40,703 nucleotides of DNA from a bacterium (GTDB taxonomy: Bacteria > Babelota > Babeliae > Babelales > JABGSX01), in the NCBI GenBank assembly GCA_018647505.1, contig JABGSX010000023.1:1-40703 (forward strand). Reading direction: 5' to 3'. The position numbers were made by a program, and so were the translations under genes. The notes beneath the pieces are model-generated. The model had not been told where the DNA came from, made no database searches, and worked only from the letters and a program-made list of their open reading frames with translations. Of this stretch, positions 15,551 to 23,377 are shown one piece after another; the stretch's first letter is position 1, and each line of letters opens with the position of its first letter.

Positions 15551-16774
15551 GTGAAAAACTTTTCTATCAAAGCAATTTTTTTATGTTTACTTTTTGCGAC
15601 CAGGGCTATTTTACCTGCGTCGAACCCTGTTCCACAAACACCTGTTGTTGCACCTGCAGTTACAGTTCCCGCGCCTACAGTTGTTTTTGTTAAAACGGAT
15701 AGTGGCGACAAAAAAAGTGGTGCTTGGGGTTTTGTAAAGTGTGTAATTTTTAGCAAAGTTGGTTTTATTCTTGGAGTAGGTACTGGTGCCGGAGTTGGGT
15801 GTTGGTACTTGTGGAGAAGATTAAGTGCCGCAGAAAGAGAAGCCCGTGGCGCTAGAGTTGCTGCTCAAGGAGCTCGAGCAGAGATTCAAGCTCACAGGGC
15901 AGAATTTGGTCTTCACCAAAAAGGTGTTGAAGCTGGATTTCGTTCCGCTCATACTGAACGTGAAGCTTTGGCGTCTGGTATTTCCGCAGTTGAAACAGGA
16001 TTGAAGGGGGAGCTTGAGGTAACTCACGCTAGTATTGCAAGCGTGGGAGAAACAGCGTTGGCTGCACAAGAGGCTCTTGCTGAGGATATTAGGGCCGCGG
16101 AAGCTCGTCTTCGTGTGGCACAAGAAGCACTTGCGACGGTTGCAGGTGAAACTAAAGAGGGTATGCTCAGAGCACAACAAGAAGTAAGAGGGGCAAGGGC
16201 AGATTTAAGGGCCCAAGAGGCGCTTCTTAGGGCCTTGCAAACTGGACATGATTCTCATGTTGCTTCTACTATAGAATGTATGTCTGGATTGAGACGTGGA
16301 CATGGTACGTTGGCAGAAGGTCAAACAGTAATGAGTGGACAACTGGGAGAAGTTTTAGCTCTTCTAAGAGGGATGCCAGAAAGGACCGCAGCGGTAACAG
16401 TAGAAAGAGTTGAAGCAACAACAGGCGCAAGGGTTACACAAGGCTTTGGTCTTATGGGGACACTTATGGCAGGAGCGTTTCCAGATTTTATGAGACGTTT
16501 TGGCCTAGGACGTCGGGTATCACGTTTTTCTGACACTACGGCAGCTTCTTTAATGGCTGTAGCACCTGTAGGAGTTGTTCAGGTTGCTCGTGCAGATGGG
16601 CGAGATGGAGTCCCTAGATTTGTTCTTTATGCTGAAATGTCTGTTCTCCCAGAAGATCTTCAAAGGATGTGGGATGCTGAACATGGCGCAAGAGCGGCTG
16701 GTGCACGTCGGGCATTAGAAGATGGCACAGTTGAAGAGAGCAGAGGACCAAAAATAGAAGAAGTTGACGAATAG
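15551..16774 (+). CDS. Alanine-rich coiled-coil membrane protein, exported
   Basis: 407 residues from GTG 15551. GGAGG at 15541-15545 sits 5 bases before this GTG and decides the start over an upstream TTG at 15521. Residues 1-23 are a signal peptide (MKNFSIKAIFLCLLFATRAILPA). A Pro/Val-rich linker follows, then a membrane helix at ~64-87 (GFILGVGTGAGVGCWYLW). Residues ~90-270 are rich in Ala, Glu, Arg and Gln (repeated AAxxARxAE-like steps) and should form a long coiled coil. The last ~120 residues are a separate globular part with no known motif. Its base composition is richer in G+C than neighbouring genes. A decayed copy of its 3' end seems to lie at ~17400-17475. Confidence 0.74.
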   Translation: MKNFSIKAIFLCLLFATRAILPASNPVPQTPVVAPAVTVPAPTVVFVKTDSGDKKSGAWGFVKCVIFSKVGFILGVGTGAGVGCWYLWRRLSAAEREARGARVAAQGARAEIQAHRAEFGLHQKGVEAGFRSAHTEREALASGISAVETGLKGELEVTHASIASVGETALAAQEALAEDIRAAEARLRVAQEALATVAGETKEGMLRAQQEVRGARADLRAQEALLRALQTGHDSHVASTIECMSGLRRGHGTLAEGQTVMSGQLGEVLALLRGMPERTAAVTVERVEATTGARVTQGFGLMGTLMAGAFPDFMRRFGLGRRVSRFSDTTAASLMAVAPVGVVQVARADGRDGVPRFVLYAEMSVLPEDLQRMWDAEHGARAAGARRALEDGTVEESRGPKIEEVDE

Positions 16775-16798
16775 TTGACATAAATTTATAAAGATTAA

Positions 16799-16832
16799 AA
16801 TGGAGGAACCTCGTGTTCCTTCATTTTTTTTT
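16799..16832 (+). terminator. Terminator of the 15551 gene
   Basis: AATGGAGGAAC (16799-16809) pairs with GTTCCTTCATT (16815-16825), one G-U, loop of 5, then a run of T to 16832. Confidence 0.88.
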
Positions 16833-16841
16833 GCCAAATTA

Positions 16842-16869
16842 TTGTTATTAAACAATCTTTTTTTATACA
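16842..16869 (+). promoter_or_regulatory. Promoter of the 16913 gene (copy 1 of a duplicated pair)
   Basis: TTGTTA (16842-16847), 16-base spacer, TATACA (16864-16869). The same boxes and spacer are conserved in copy 2 at 17547-17574 while surrounding bases differ, which supports function. Confidence 0.65.
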
Positions 16870-16912
16870 CTCTCAAAATATTATTAAATATAATAAAGTT
16901 GAGGGTTATAGA

Positions 16913-17380
16913 ATGAGGGTGGGCTTTGTTAAATTAAGTTGTTTTATCATTTCTACGTTTTCCTTTTTTTGTTGTGCGTCTGATGGGTTTAAAGGTGCCG
17001 CGCAAGTTGTTGTTAATAGAACTGCAGCTATTGTGATGGTAGGGGTTGGCTTTGTGCCCTCTCGTGTAGCTTGTAGAAGGATTGCTTTGGGTTGTGATGA
17101 TGGGGATGGTGAAGCCAAAGAAGAGCCAGGAAGTAGAGAGCGAGCTGGATCTATTGATATGGAGCTGGTGGCTAAAGATGTGGGTGAAGAAGAAGCTTCT
17201 GGTTTGATGTTGCCAGTAAGGCCAGTCGCTCCAAGAAATACAAGATCTAGGTTGGCCATGTTATTAATGAAGGAGCGTGGTAAGAGTGACGAAGATACCG
17301 AGGCTTTTCGTGAAGCAGAAAAAGAGGCAGAAAAAATGATTTTAGGTGGTATGCTTCCGTTTTTAGAGACTACCCCTTAA
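16913..17380 (+). CDS. Secreted protein, shorter member of a tandem pair
   Basis: 155 residues, unknown function. RBS GAGGG before ATG 16913. The signal peptide (MRVGFVKLSCFIISTFSFFCCAS) closely matches that of the 17618 gene (MRANFIKLNCFILFPFFVFCYSS), and upstream flank and promoter are also duplicated. The C-terminal end, EAEKEAEKMILGGMLPFLE, aligns with EATKEAERMILADDVPSLR near residue ~255 of the 17618 protein, so this copy lacks the ~100-residue C-terminal domain and part of the middle. It could be a shortened functional paralogue or an eroding one. Role unknown. Confidence 0.7.
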   Translation: MRVGFVKLSCFIISTFSFFCCASDGFKGAAQVVVNRTAAIVMVGVGFVPSRVACRRIALGCDDGDGEAKEEPGSRERAGSIDMELVAKDVGEEEASGLMLPVRPVAPRNTRSRLAMLLMKERGKSDEDTEAFREAEKEAEKMILGGMLPFLETTP

Positions 17381-17399
17381 GGTTGGCAATGCTTCTTGA

Positions 17400-17475
17400 C
17401 GGTGCAGGTCGTTGAAAGGTGCTTAAGTTTCCGGGGAAGAAACAAAAAAGAAGACGTTGTATACGGTTTTGACCA
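17400..17475 (+). pseudogene. Possible decayed 3' remnant of a second copy of the 15551 gene
   Basis: GGTGCAGGTCG at ~17401 and CAAAAAAGAAGACGTTG further on resemble GGTGCACGTCG and CAAAAATAGAAGAAGTTG at the 3' end of the 15551 gene, in the same order. Directly after comes AATAATTGACATAAATTT (17475 on), nearly identical to 16770 on, which follows that gene's stop. This suggests the duplicated unit once included the end of the 15551 gene. Partial alignment by eye only. Confidence 0.45.
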
Positions 17476-17500
17476 ATAATTGACATAAATTTATATAATT

Positions 17501-17537
17501 AAAAACGAAGAAATTTAAAGCTTCTTCGTTTTTTTTT
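17501..17537 (+). terminator. Terminator between the tandem secreted-protein genes
   Basis: ACGAAGAA (17505-17512) pairs with TTCTTCGT (17522-17529), followed by a T run to 17537. Confidence 0.8.
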
Positions 17538-17546
17538 GCCAAATTG

Positions 17547-17574
17547 TTGTTATTAAACAGGTCTTTTTTATACA
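17547..17574 (+). promoter_or_regulatory. Promoter of the 17618 gene (copy 2)
   Basis: TTGTTA (17547-17552), 16-base spacer, TATACA (17569-17574), as in copy 1 at 16842. Confidence 0.65.
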
Positions 17575-17617
17575 CTCTTAAAAATTGTTAATCAGAACAA
17601 AATTGAGGGGTGATAAA

Positions 17618-18694
17618 ATGAGGGCGAATTTTATTAAATTAAATTGTTTTATTCTTTTCCCGTTTTTTGTTTTTTGTTATTCGTCCGATCCAGATCAAGA
17701 TATTGTTGATACATTTGCAGAAATAGCTGTAGCCGTTTCTTTAATGGGGGAGCCCGCAGGTTCAGACTTGTTATATAGCGATGATGATGAAGTTGAGGGT
17801 GTGGCTAGAGGGCCACAAAGAAGATTTACACGACCATCAGTTTTAGTAATTCCTCCATATAAAGGTGTTTGGGCCTGTCGTCATGATGGTGAGGAACTCG
17901 AAGATGAACGTAAAAAATCTTCACCCAGGAGACGAGCCTTATCACTTGATGCGGGGTTAGGGTCTGTAGCTAATGGTACTGATGACGCTGCGGAGCCCTT
18001 TGTTTGGCCAGATGGTGAAGGTCTTTGGGATTTTCTGGCCGGAGCCGATGATATAAATTCTGTTGCGGCGTTTTTACCTCCTGATGAGGGTGTTAAAAAA
18101 GAAACTTTGCCAGAAAGGTTAAGTTGTACAGGTGGTCGATTGGCTGGGTTGGCGAAGTTCTTGGTAGGAGTTGATGACAAAGAAGAGGGGCCCGTAGTGA
18201 GTTTTGCTGCACCTGCTGTTAGTCTTGCTGAAGGAGTTTTCACTGAGCTAGAGCCCTGTGTGCGAGAGCCACAAATATTAAGTTTGGCTATGCGTTTGGT
18301 GAGGCGAAGTCGGGGGGCTGTTGGAGTGGCCGAAATGCCGATGCATGAGGCAACAAAAGAGGCGGAGAGAATGATTTTGGCCGACGACGTTCCATCTTTA
18401 AGACCTCCTGTTCCGGTTGGTAGTGTTATTGAGCCAGCTCTTTTTAGCGAATGTGTCGATGAACCATTTGAGCCTGATGACAATGGATCGTTTGTTGCCT
18501 TGAGGTCTAAGGGTCGTTGGATTTGTGCTCAAGTAAAAAGATTTAAGTCTGAGACAAATGCTTTTGGGCAAAAAGTTGAATCTGTTGTTGTAAGTGCGGT
18601 ACCAGGAGATGCGGTTTACCGTCCTTTCCAATTTAGTTTTCCTGCCAAGGGGGTTGCAGGTCTTGTTAAAAAAATTCCGCAAGAGTTTTGCTAA
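17618..18694 (+). CDS. Secreted protein, longer member of a tandem pair
   Basis: 358 residues from ATG 17618. GAGGGG at 17605-17610 and the match to the paralogue's N-terminus fix this start over an upstream TTG at 17585. Signal peptide to about residue 23. An N-terminal region (VIPPYKGVWACRHDGEELED) and a middle region (ATKEAERMILADDVPSL) are shared with the 16913 gene. The extra C-terminal ~90 residues (NGSFVALRSKGRWICAQVKRF ... YRPFQFSFP) look like a small beta-barrel, faintly like the proteins at 20485-21740. No catalytic motif. The 3' end overlaps the convergent pyrG by 4 bases. Function unknown. Confidence 0.74.
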   Translation: MRANFIKLNCFILFPFFVFCYSSDPDQDIVDTFAEIAVAVSLMGEPAGSDLLYSDDDEVEGVARGPQRRFTRPSVLVIPPYKGVWACRHDGEELEDERKKSSPRRRALSLDAGLGSVANGTDDAAEPFVWPDGEGLWDFLAGADDINSVAAFLPPDEGVKKETLPERLSCTGGRLAGLAKFLVGVDDKEEGPVVSFAAPAVSLAEGVFTELEPCVREPQILSLAMRLVRRSRGAVGVAEMPMHEATKEAERMILADDVPSLRPPVPVGSVIEPALFSECVDEPFEPDDNGSFVALRSKGRWICAQVKRFKSETNAFGQKVESVVVSAVPGDAVYRPFQFSFPAKGVAGLVKKIPQEFC

Positions 18695-20313
18695 GTTTTA
18701 AGTCCGACTTCAATTAATTTTTTAAATAATGGGTGTGCATTTTCTGGGTGTGATTTAAATTCTGGATGATATTGTACACCTACAAAAAATGGATGATTTG
18801 CCAGCTCAACAACTTCTACCAAATTTGTTTCAGGGTTTACTCCAACAATTTTCATTCCTGCGTTTTCTATTGCGTATTTATATTTGTTGTTAAATTCGTA
18901 TCGATGTCTATGACGCTCTGAGGCTTCAGGTGAGTTATATGCTTTTTGTGTAATGCTTTCTTGAGCAAATTCAACTTTATAAGACCCAAGTCGCATTGTT
19001 CCACCGTATTTGTTGTCTTTTATGTTTTTTGTCTGTGTTGGGTTTACGTGTATAATTTGATCTTTGCTTTTTGGATTGAATTCAGCGCTTGTAGCATTTT
19101 TTATTTTAAGTGCATTTTTTGCAAATTCTACGCAAGCAAGTTGCATTCCAAAACAGATGCCAAGAAACGGAATGTTGTTTTCTCTAATGTGTTGTATTGC
19201 TCTCATAACTCCGGCGGTTCCTCTTTCCCCAAACCCACCAGGGCAAACTATAGCGCTACACTGGTCTATTTCAGAAAAGTCGTTTTTGTCTTTTTCAAAT
19301 TTTTCCGCATCTATCCACATAAAGTCTATGTTGGTATTGTTTGCCCAGCCACCATGCTTAATTGCTTCTATTACAGAAATATAAGAATCAATTAGAGTAA
19401 AGTCGCCTGTTTTGAAGTATTTTCCAACAATGCCAACTTTTATTATTTTCTTGGTGGATTTTATTTTTTTTACGAGATCTTCGAATGGAGCTTTGTTTTT
19501 TTCCCTTGATTCTAGACCCAGAGTTTCTAGAATCTTTTCGTCAAAATTTTGTTTTTTATATAGCTCTGGAATTTCATAAATTGTTTTTACATCTGGTGCT
19601 GAAATTACACTTCCAGCTTTTATGTTGCAAGTATGTGCAAGTATTTGTCTTCGTTTATCGTCAAGGCTTTTTGTCCCTCGTGCTACAATAAAGTCTGCCT
19701 GAATTCCTGCTGTGTTTAAGCTTCTCATAGCGTATTGTGTTGGTTTTGTTTTCATTTCTCCAAGATATGTTGGAAGTGGCAAGTAGCTTACCATGACAAA
19801 TGCTATATCTTCTGGGTTCGCAATTTTCATAATTCGTGCAGCTTCAAGAAAAAGAAGAACCTGGTATTCTCCAATTGTTCCTCCAAACTCTATAATTGTT
19901 ATTTCTGCATTGCTTGTTTTTTGTGCATTTTTAATTCTGCGAATAATTTCATTTGGAACATCAGGAACAACTTCAACGTCTTCCCCTTTATATTCCAAGT
20001 TTCTTTCTTTGCGTATGACCTCTTGGTAAACTTGTCCTGTTGTTATGTAGTTTTCGGCAGACATTGTGTTGAGTGTAAAACGTTCATAGTTTCCAAGATC
20101 TTGATCTGCTTCAATTCCATCGCTTCCTACAAACACCTCGCCATGTTCAGTTGGCCGAATTGTCCCAGCATCGATGTTAACGTACATGTCGCATTTGATA
20201 TTTGTGGTTTTGTAGCCATGGGATTTTAATATTGCTGAAATTGAAGAAGAGGTTACTCCCTTACCAACACTGCTCATAACTCCGCCAACAACAAAAATGA
20301 ATTTTTTAATCAT
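18691..20313 (-). CDS. pyrG: CTP synthase
   Basis: 540 residues, full length. It makes CTP from UTP, ATP and glutamine in the cytoplasm. The N-terminal synthetase domain opens FVVGGVMSSVGKGVTSSSI with the P-loop-like segment and contains KCDMYVNIDAGTIRPTEHGEVFV. The C-terminal class-I glutamine amidotransferase domain has the nucleophile in GICFGMQLACVEF, preceded by PGGFGERG, and the His-Glu pair in YHPEFKSHPE. Monocistronic on the minus strand; a 171-base divergent region separates it from 20485. Convergent 4-base overlap with 18694. Firm. Confidence 0.98.
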   Translation of the reverse strand: MIKKFIFVVGGVMSSVGKGVTSSSISAILKSHGYKTTNIKCDMYVNIDAGTIRPTEHGEVFVGSDGIEADQDLGNYERFTLNTMSAENYITTGQVYQEVIRKERNLEYKGEDVEVVPDVPNEIIRRIKNAQKTSNAEITIIEFGGTIGEYQVLLFLEAARIMKIANPEDIAFVMVSYLPLPTYLGEMKTKPTQYAMRSLNTAGIQADFIVARGTKSLDDKRRQILAHTCNIKAGSVISAPDVKTIYEIPELYKKQNFDEKILETLGLESREKNKAPFEDLVKKIKSTKKIIKVGIVGKYFKTGDFTLIDSYISVIEAIKHGGWANNTNIDFMWIDAEKFEKDKNDFSEIDQCSAIVCPGGFGERGTAGVMRAIQHIRENNIPFLGICFGMQLACVEFAKNALKIKNATSAEFNPKSKDQIIHVNPTQTKNIKDNKYGGTMRLGSYKVEFAQESITQKAYNSPEASERHRHRYEFNNKYKYAIENAGMKIVGVNPETNLVEVVELANHPFFVGVQYHPEFKSHPENAHPLFKKLIEVGLKT

Positions 20314-20484
20314 AAAAAACCTCGTATTTTAAACGAAAAACGGTATAATTTTAGGATACTTTTGTTGTGCAAAATTGTAAATTCGTAAATGTATATTAAT
20401 TGATATTAAAGGTCTAAGGGCTTTATGTGTCTATTTTATTTTGTTCATTTTTACGTTAACGATATTCATTGAGATTTTGAAATA

Positions 20485-20841
20485 ATGGTTAGAGCAACTG
20501 TATTAAGGTTTTTTGCCATAACGCTTTTTACTCTTTGTTTTTTTTCAAAGGTTATTACTCATCCATTGACTGGAAAGTTTCTTCGTCGGGCTGCTTTTTT
20601 TATGCTTGCATCACAGGGGCGGATTTATGTTGACCCCGTTGTGCCAGAAGATCTAGAGAGACGAGTCGTTGTTGTTTGGGACAGTCCGTCCAAGGGTCTT
20701 TGCTATCAATATGGGCAAATTGATAGTGTTGGAATGCACGGGGAGGGAACGTTTGTAGTTTTGTTTGAGCCCGATAGATGGGGTTTTACGATATATAGAA
20801 ACAGAGACCTTGGAATTAAACTTTGGAAGTTGGCAAAATAA
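20485..20841 (+). CDS. Small secreted protein, SH3-like candidate
   Basis: 118 residues. The signal-like N-terminus (MVRATVLRFFAITLFTLCFFSKVIT) is followed by HPLTGKFLRRAAFFML and a beta-rich part (RRVVVVWDSPSKGLCYQYGQIDSV ... TFVVLFEPDRW). The next gene has the same layout, HPLVGRLVRKAKLAAM then GKLVVLRDSLGELSYGIVVQV, so they are paralogues. The beta pattern would fit a small SH3/Tudor-like barrel (inference). No clear RBS before ATG 20485. Function unknown. Confidence 0.66.
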   Translation: MVRATVLRFFAITLFTLCFFSKVITHPLTGKFLRRAAFFMLASQGRIYVDPVVPEDLERRVVVVWDSPSKGLCYQYGQIDSVGMHGEGTFVVLFEPDRWGFTIYRNRDLGIKLWKLAK

Positions 20842-20870
20842 AAATTATTAATCATATTCTTAGGATAAGA

Positions 20871-21272
20871 ATGTTAGTCAAAAACGGTGTGATATTATTT
20901 AGCTTCATAGTTTTTTTTCTTATTTTTTCATCAAGTATTTTTACTATGGACGCTCCTGTTAAAATTTGTCCACATACAAGAGTTGTATTTATTGAGGATA
21001 TTTCACACCCTTTGGTGGGGCGCCTTGTAAGAAAAGCAAAGCTGGCTGCTATGAAAAAGTTGGGGGTCGTGTCTGATCGATTAGTAGGAGAGCGTGATAT
21101 TGGAAAATTAGTTGTTTTAAGAGACTCTTTAGGTGAACTTTCTTATGGTATTGTTGTTCAAGTTATTGCAGAAGGGCAACATGTTTTTTTTAATGCGAAA
21201 AAGGATCCGGATGCATACATGTTGTTCGGGGGGCAAGATCTATTTGAAAAAATGTTGGTTGTTGGACGGTAA
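20871..21272 (+). CDS. Small secreted protein, paralogue of the 20485 gene
   Basis: 133 residues from ATG 20871, preceded by TAGGATAAGA. An upstream in-frame start overlapping the previous gene gives a less typical leader and is not preferred. Signal peptide: VKNGVILFSFIVFFLIFSSSIFT. The mature protein shares HPL.G...R.A and a following beta-rich stretch with the 20485 protein. It lies 29 bases after that gene, likely in one transcript. No family recognised. Confidence 0.68.
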   Translation: MLVKNGVILFSFIVFFLIFSSSIFTMDAPVKICPHTRVVFIEDISHPLVGRLVRKAKLAAMKKLGVVSDRLVGERDIGKLVVLRDSLGELSYGIVVQVIAEGQHVFFNAKKDPDAYMLFGGQDLFEKMLVVGR

Positions 21273-21286
21273 GCACGACTTAAATC

Positions 21287-21315
21287 TTTACAAATAGAAA
21301 TACTTGGTGTACAAT
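21287..21315 (+). promoter_or_regulatory. Promoter of the 21360 gene
   Basis: TTTACA (21287-21292), 17-base spacer, TACAAT (21310-21315): five of six consensus positions in each box at ideal spacing, 45 bases before the start codon. Confidence 0.65.
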
Positions 21316-21359
21316 TTAGATATGTTTAACTTTTATTTTTTAGTGGCGGATTTACAAAT

Positions 21360-21740
21360 ATGAAGAAATATTTATTAAGTTTACTTTTTGTTTTATCTAT
21401 CGGTGTCTATAGCTTTGGAGCGTCTGAGCCTAGTATGCGACTTGTCCGCCTTGCGTCATTGAATTGGATGGTTGAGAAGCGTATGGTGACTTTTCGTTCT
21501 CCTAGGGATGAAGATTTTGTTGGGGGCGCAAGCTGTCGTGTAATTTGTAAGCATGATAGTGATTTTGCACATGGAAAATTAACTCACTTTAAAGGTTCAG
21601 ATGGTGAAGATTGTTTTTGGGTGGATTTTGGAACAAAGCTGTTGCCTGAAGCTGATGGAACAATGGATCTTTATAGCTGTGTTAGTTTGTTAGAACATGG
21701 CGATGAGGTATACTTTTATAACGTGCTTTTGAAAAAGTAG
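21360..21740 (+). CDS. Small secreted protein, SH3-like candidate
   Basis: 126 residues with a signal peptide MKKYLLSLLFVLSIGVYSFGA. The mature part has a basic-hydrophobic start (MRLVRLASLNWMVEKRM) and then a beta-rich region (ASCRVICKHDSDFAHGKLTHF ... CFWVDFGTK). In outline it resembles the two genes before it, though the similarity is weaker. It has its own promoter (21287-21315). tmRNA starts 56 bases downstream. Unknown function. Confidence 0.68.
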   Translation: MKKYLLSLLFVLSIGVYSFGASEPSMRLVRLASLNWMVEKRMVTFRSPRDEDFVGGASCRVICKHDSDFAHGKLTHFKGSDGEDCFWVDFGTKLLPEADGTMDLYSCVSLLEHGDEVYFYNVLLKK

Positions 21741-21796
21741 ACAAGCGTAACAAGTGTGATAGCATTTGAATTAGATTTAAGATTTTTGAAATTTTT

Positions 21797-22166
21797 GGGG
21801 GCGTAACGGCTTCGACGTGTTGCCAATAGCAACAAGAGCATGCCGAGCGTTGTTTGTGTGCTCGTTAAACAAGCAATCAAACTATAAATGCAGACGTAAA
21901 CCGTCTTCCTTTCGGCACAGCAGCCGCTTAACCGAATAGGACTTGTTAGTAGATTTTTCTGTCGGCTCTACTAACTCGTATTAAAATTAGACAGAACAAA
22001 GTATGCAAGGTTTTTTGGTTTTTGTAACATGCTTTGTATTACAAAACCGGCGTGTGCATCAATCTGGGTCTCTGAGGAGATGCGTATGTATGTTCAGAGA
22101 ATAAGCATGTAGCGCTTGCGGTTTGAAGTAGTGCGGACATGGGTTCAACTCCCATCGCCTCCACCA
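21797..22166 (+). ncRNA. ssrA: Transfer-messenger RNA (tmRNA)
   Basis: The 5' end GGGGGCG (21797-21803) pairs with CGCCTCC (22156-22162), the tRNA-like acceptor stem with one G-U. The T-arm GGGTTCAACTCCC and an encoded 3' ACCA (22163-22166) complete the tRNA-like domain, and TAACGGCTTCGAC follows the 5' stem as in other tmRNAs. The tag reading frame best fits GCA 21890 to TAA 21929-21931 and encodes ADVNRLPFGTAAA. The tag ends AAA, not the common LAA. The partner SmpB is encoded at 11338. One-piece form, about 370 bases. Rescues stalled ribosomes and tags nascent chains for proteolysis. Confidence 0.96.
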
Positions 22167-22173
22167 AATTTAT

Positions 22174-22206
22174 AAATAGGTCTAGTTTTTACTGGGCCTA
22201 TTTTTT
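22174..22206 (+). terminator. Terminator of ssrA
   Basis: AAATAGG (22174-22180) pairs with CCTATTT (22197-22203), followed by T residues, just after the tmRNA 3' end. Confidence 0.75.
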
Positions 22207-22232
22207 GACAACAAAAATTATAGCGTTATCAT
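22205..22232 (+). promoter_or_regulatory. Promoter of the 22279 gene
   Basis: Perfect TTGACA (22205-22210), 16-base spacer, TATCAT (22227-22232), 47 bases before the start. It begins inside the T tract of the ssrA terminator. Confidence 0.7.
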
Positions 22233-22278
22233 TTTTCTAACCACACATATATTTTTTACTCTTACAACAGGAGCTTTT

Positions 22279-22686
22279 ATGAAAAAAATCTTATTTTTAT
22301 CTTTAATGATTTCTTTAGTTTCTTTATCTTCTTACTGTGCTTCAACTCATGGTGAGTTTGTTGTGAGAGAAGGTGACGCAGAAGTTGAGCGGGAACTGAG
22401 ATCTCCTTTTCCTGGCGAGGAACCAGAAGCTTGGTTTACAACCGTTGTTCAAGCCCAAGTTACAGCTGTCGCTGGGCGTGAGGGTGGCGCAGAACAGGTG
22501 CGAAAGCTTCGTCGAGTTGGTGCGAATTATATGAATAGAAGGTTTGTGCGCATTGCTCCTGAAGTTGCGGATGCAGGTGAGGAAGCAGGTTTGTTTTCTT
22601 TAGGCACTCTTTGGAGTGCTTTTGATGCAGCTAAGGGCGCCGGCCAATGGCTTGTTGGAAAAGGGGCTGTCGGTAAGAAAAAATAA
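22279..22686 (+). CDS. Small secreted protein, unknown function
   Basis: 135 residues. RBS CAGGAGC before ATG 22279. Signal peptide MKKILFLSLMISLVSLSSYCA. The mature part is Ala/Glu/Arg-rich and mostly helical (VVQAQVTAVAGREGGAEQVRKLRR), with a hydrophobic, Gly-rich C-terminal segment (LGTLWSAFDAAKGAGQWLVGKGAVG) and a KKK end. It has its own promoter and terminator, so it is an independent unit. No family recognised. Confidence 0.7.
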   Translation: MKKILFLSLMISLVSLSSYCASTHGEFVVREGDAEVERELRSPFPGEEPEAWFTTVVQAQVTAVAGREGGAEQVRKLRRVGANYMNRRFVRIAPEVADAGEEAGLFSLGTLWSAFDAAKGAGQWLVGKGAVGKKK

Positions 22687-22706
22687 AAATTAATATTCTA
22701 TTTTGT

Positions 22707-22733
22707 GCGGTGACATTTGTCGCCGCCTTTTTT
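22707..22733 (+). terminator. Terminator of the 22279 gene
   Basis: GCGGTGAC (22707-22714) pairs with GTCGCCGC (22719-22726), one G-U, loop of 4, then a T run to 22733. Confidence 0.85.
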
Positions 22734-22844
22734 ACTGTTTTGGATGAAGTGTTATTCAGTGTTTTCAATAAAAAGTTGTTTAAAATATAGGTTTGGATAT
22801 AAAAGTTATTAGCAACGGTTTTTCTTTTTTTTATTGGAGACAAT

Positions 22845-23366
22845 ATGAGCCTATCTAAAATTATTATTAATAAAGATGTTTTTTTGTCGGAGCTAAATGA
22901 ATCGGACGAAAAAAATGTCGTTATTTATTTGAATGAAAAAGATATTTATAAAAATACTTTGCGTATTCCATTTCCATATCATCAGGAAGATTTTAAATTT
23001 TTTTTTAGTTGGATTTCTAAGGATATAGAAAAAAATTGTGTATGGGCTATTAGAAATCACGATGGCAAATTGATTGGCGTTGTTGGGTTTCATAATATTA
23101 TTAGAAATCAAAAAGCAGAAATTGGGTATTGGCTGGGAAAGCCTTATTGGGGAAAAGGCATTATGACAGCAGCTGTAAAGGCAGCGAGTGCCTTTGCTTT
23201 TGAATCGCTTGGACTTTCTAGAATTTATGCTTGTGTATTTTTAAAAAATATAGCCTCCACAATAGTCTTGGAAAAATGTGGATTTGAGTTGGAGGGTATT
23301 CTTAAAAAGAACGTGAAAAAAGATGGAGTATTTTTGGACGAAAAGGTTTATGCGCTTGTTAAATGA
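22845..23366 (+). CDS. GNAT-family N-acetyltransferase (RimJ/RimL-like), copy 1
   Basis: 173 residues. Acetyl-CoA-dependent acyltransferase of the Acetyltransf_3 group, which includes the RimJ/RimL/RimI-type ribosomal protein acetyltransferases and antibiotic-modifying enzymes. The acetyl-CoA-binding motif A is visible: IGYWLGKPYWGKGIMTAAV, then AFESLGLSRIYACVFLKN and LEKCGFELEGILKKNV, all typical of the group. RBS TTGGAGA before ATG 22845. The next gene is a tandem paralogue. Substrate unknown. Confidence 0.88.
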   Translation: MSLSKIIINKDVFLSELNESDEKNVVIYLNEKDIYKNTLRIPFPYHQEDFKFFFSWISKDIEKNCVWAIRNHDGKLIGVVGFHNIIRNQKAEIGYWLGKPYWGKGIMTAAVKAASAFAFESLGLSRIYACVFLKNIASTIVLEKCGFELEGILKKNVKKDGVFLDEKVYALVK

Positions 23367-23377
23367 GAGGTTTTTTA

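Noticed and set aside
16774-16790. TTGACA followed by TATAAA, promoter-like
   Set aside because: Spacing of 8 bases is wrong for a promoter and it sits before a terminator hairpin; it is part of a duplicated 3' flank.
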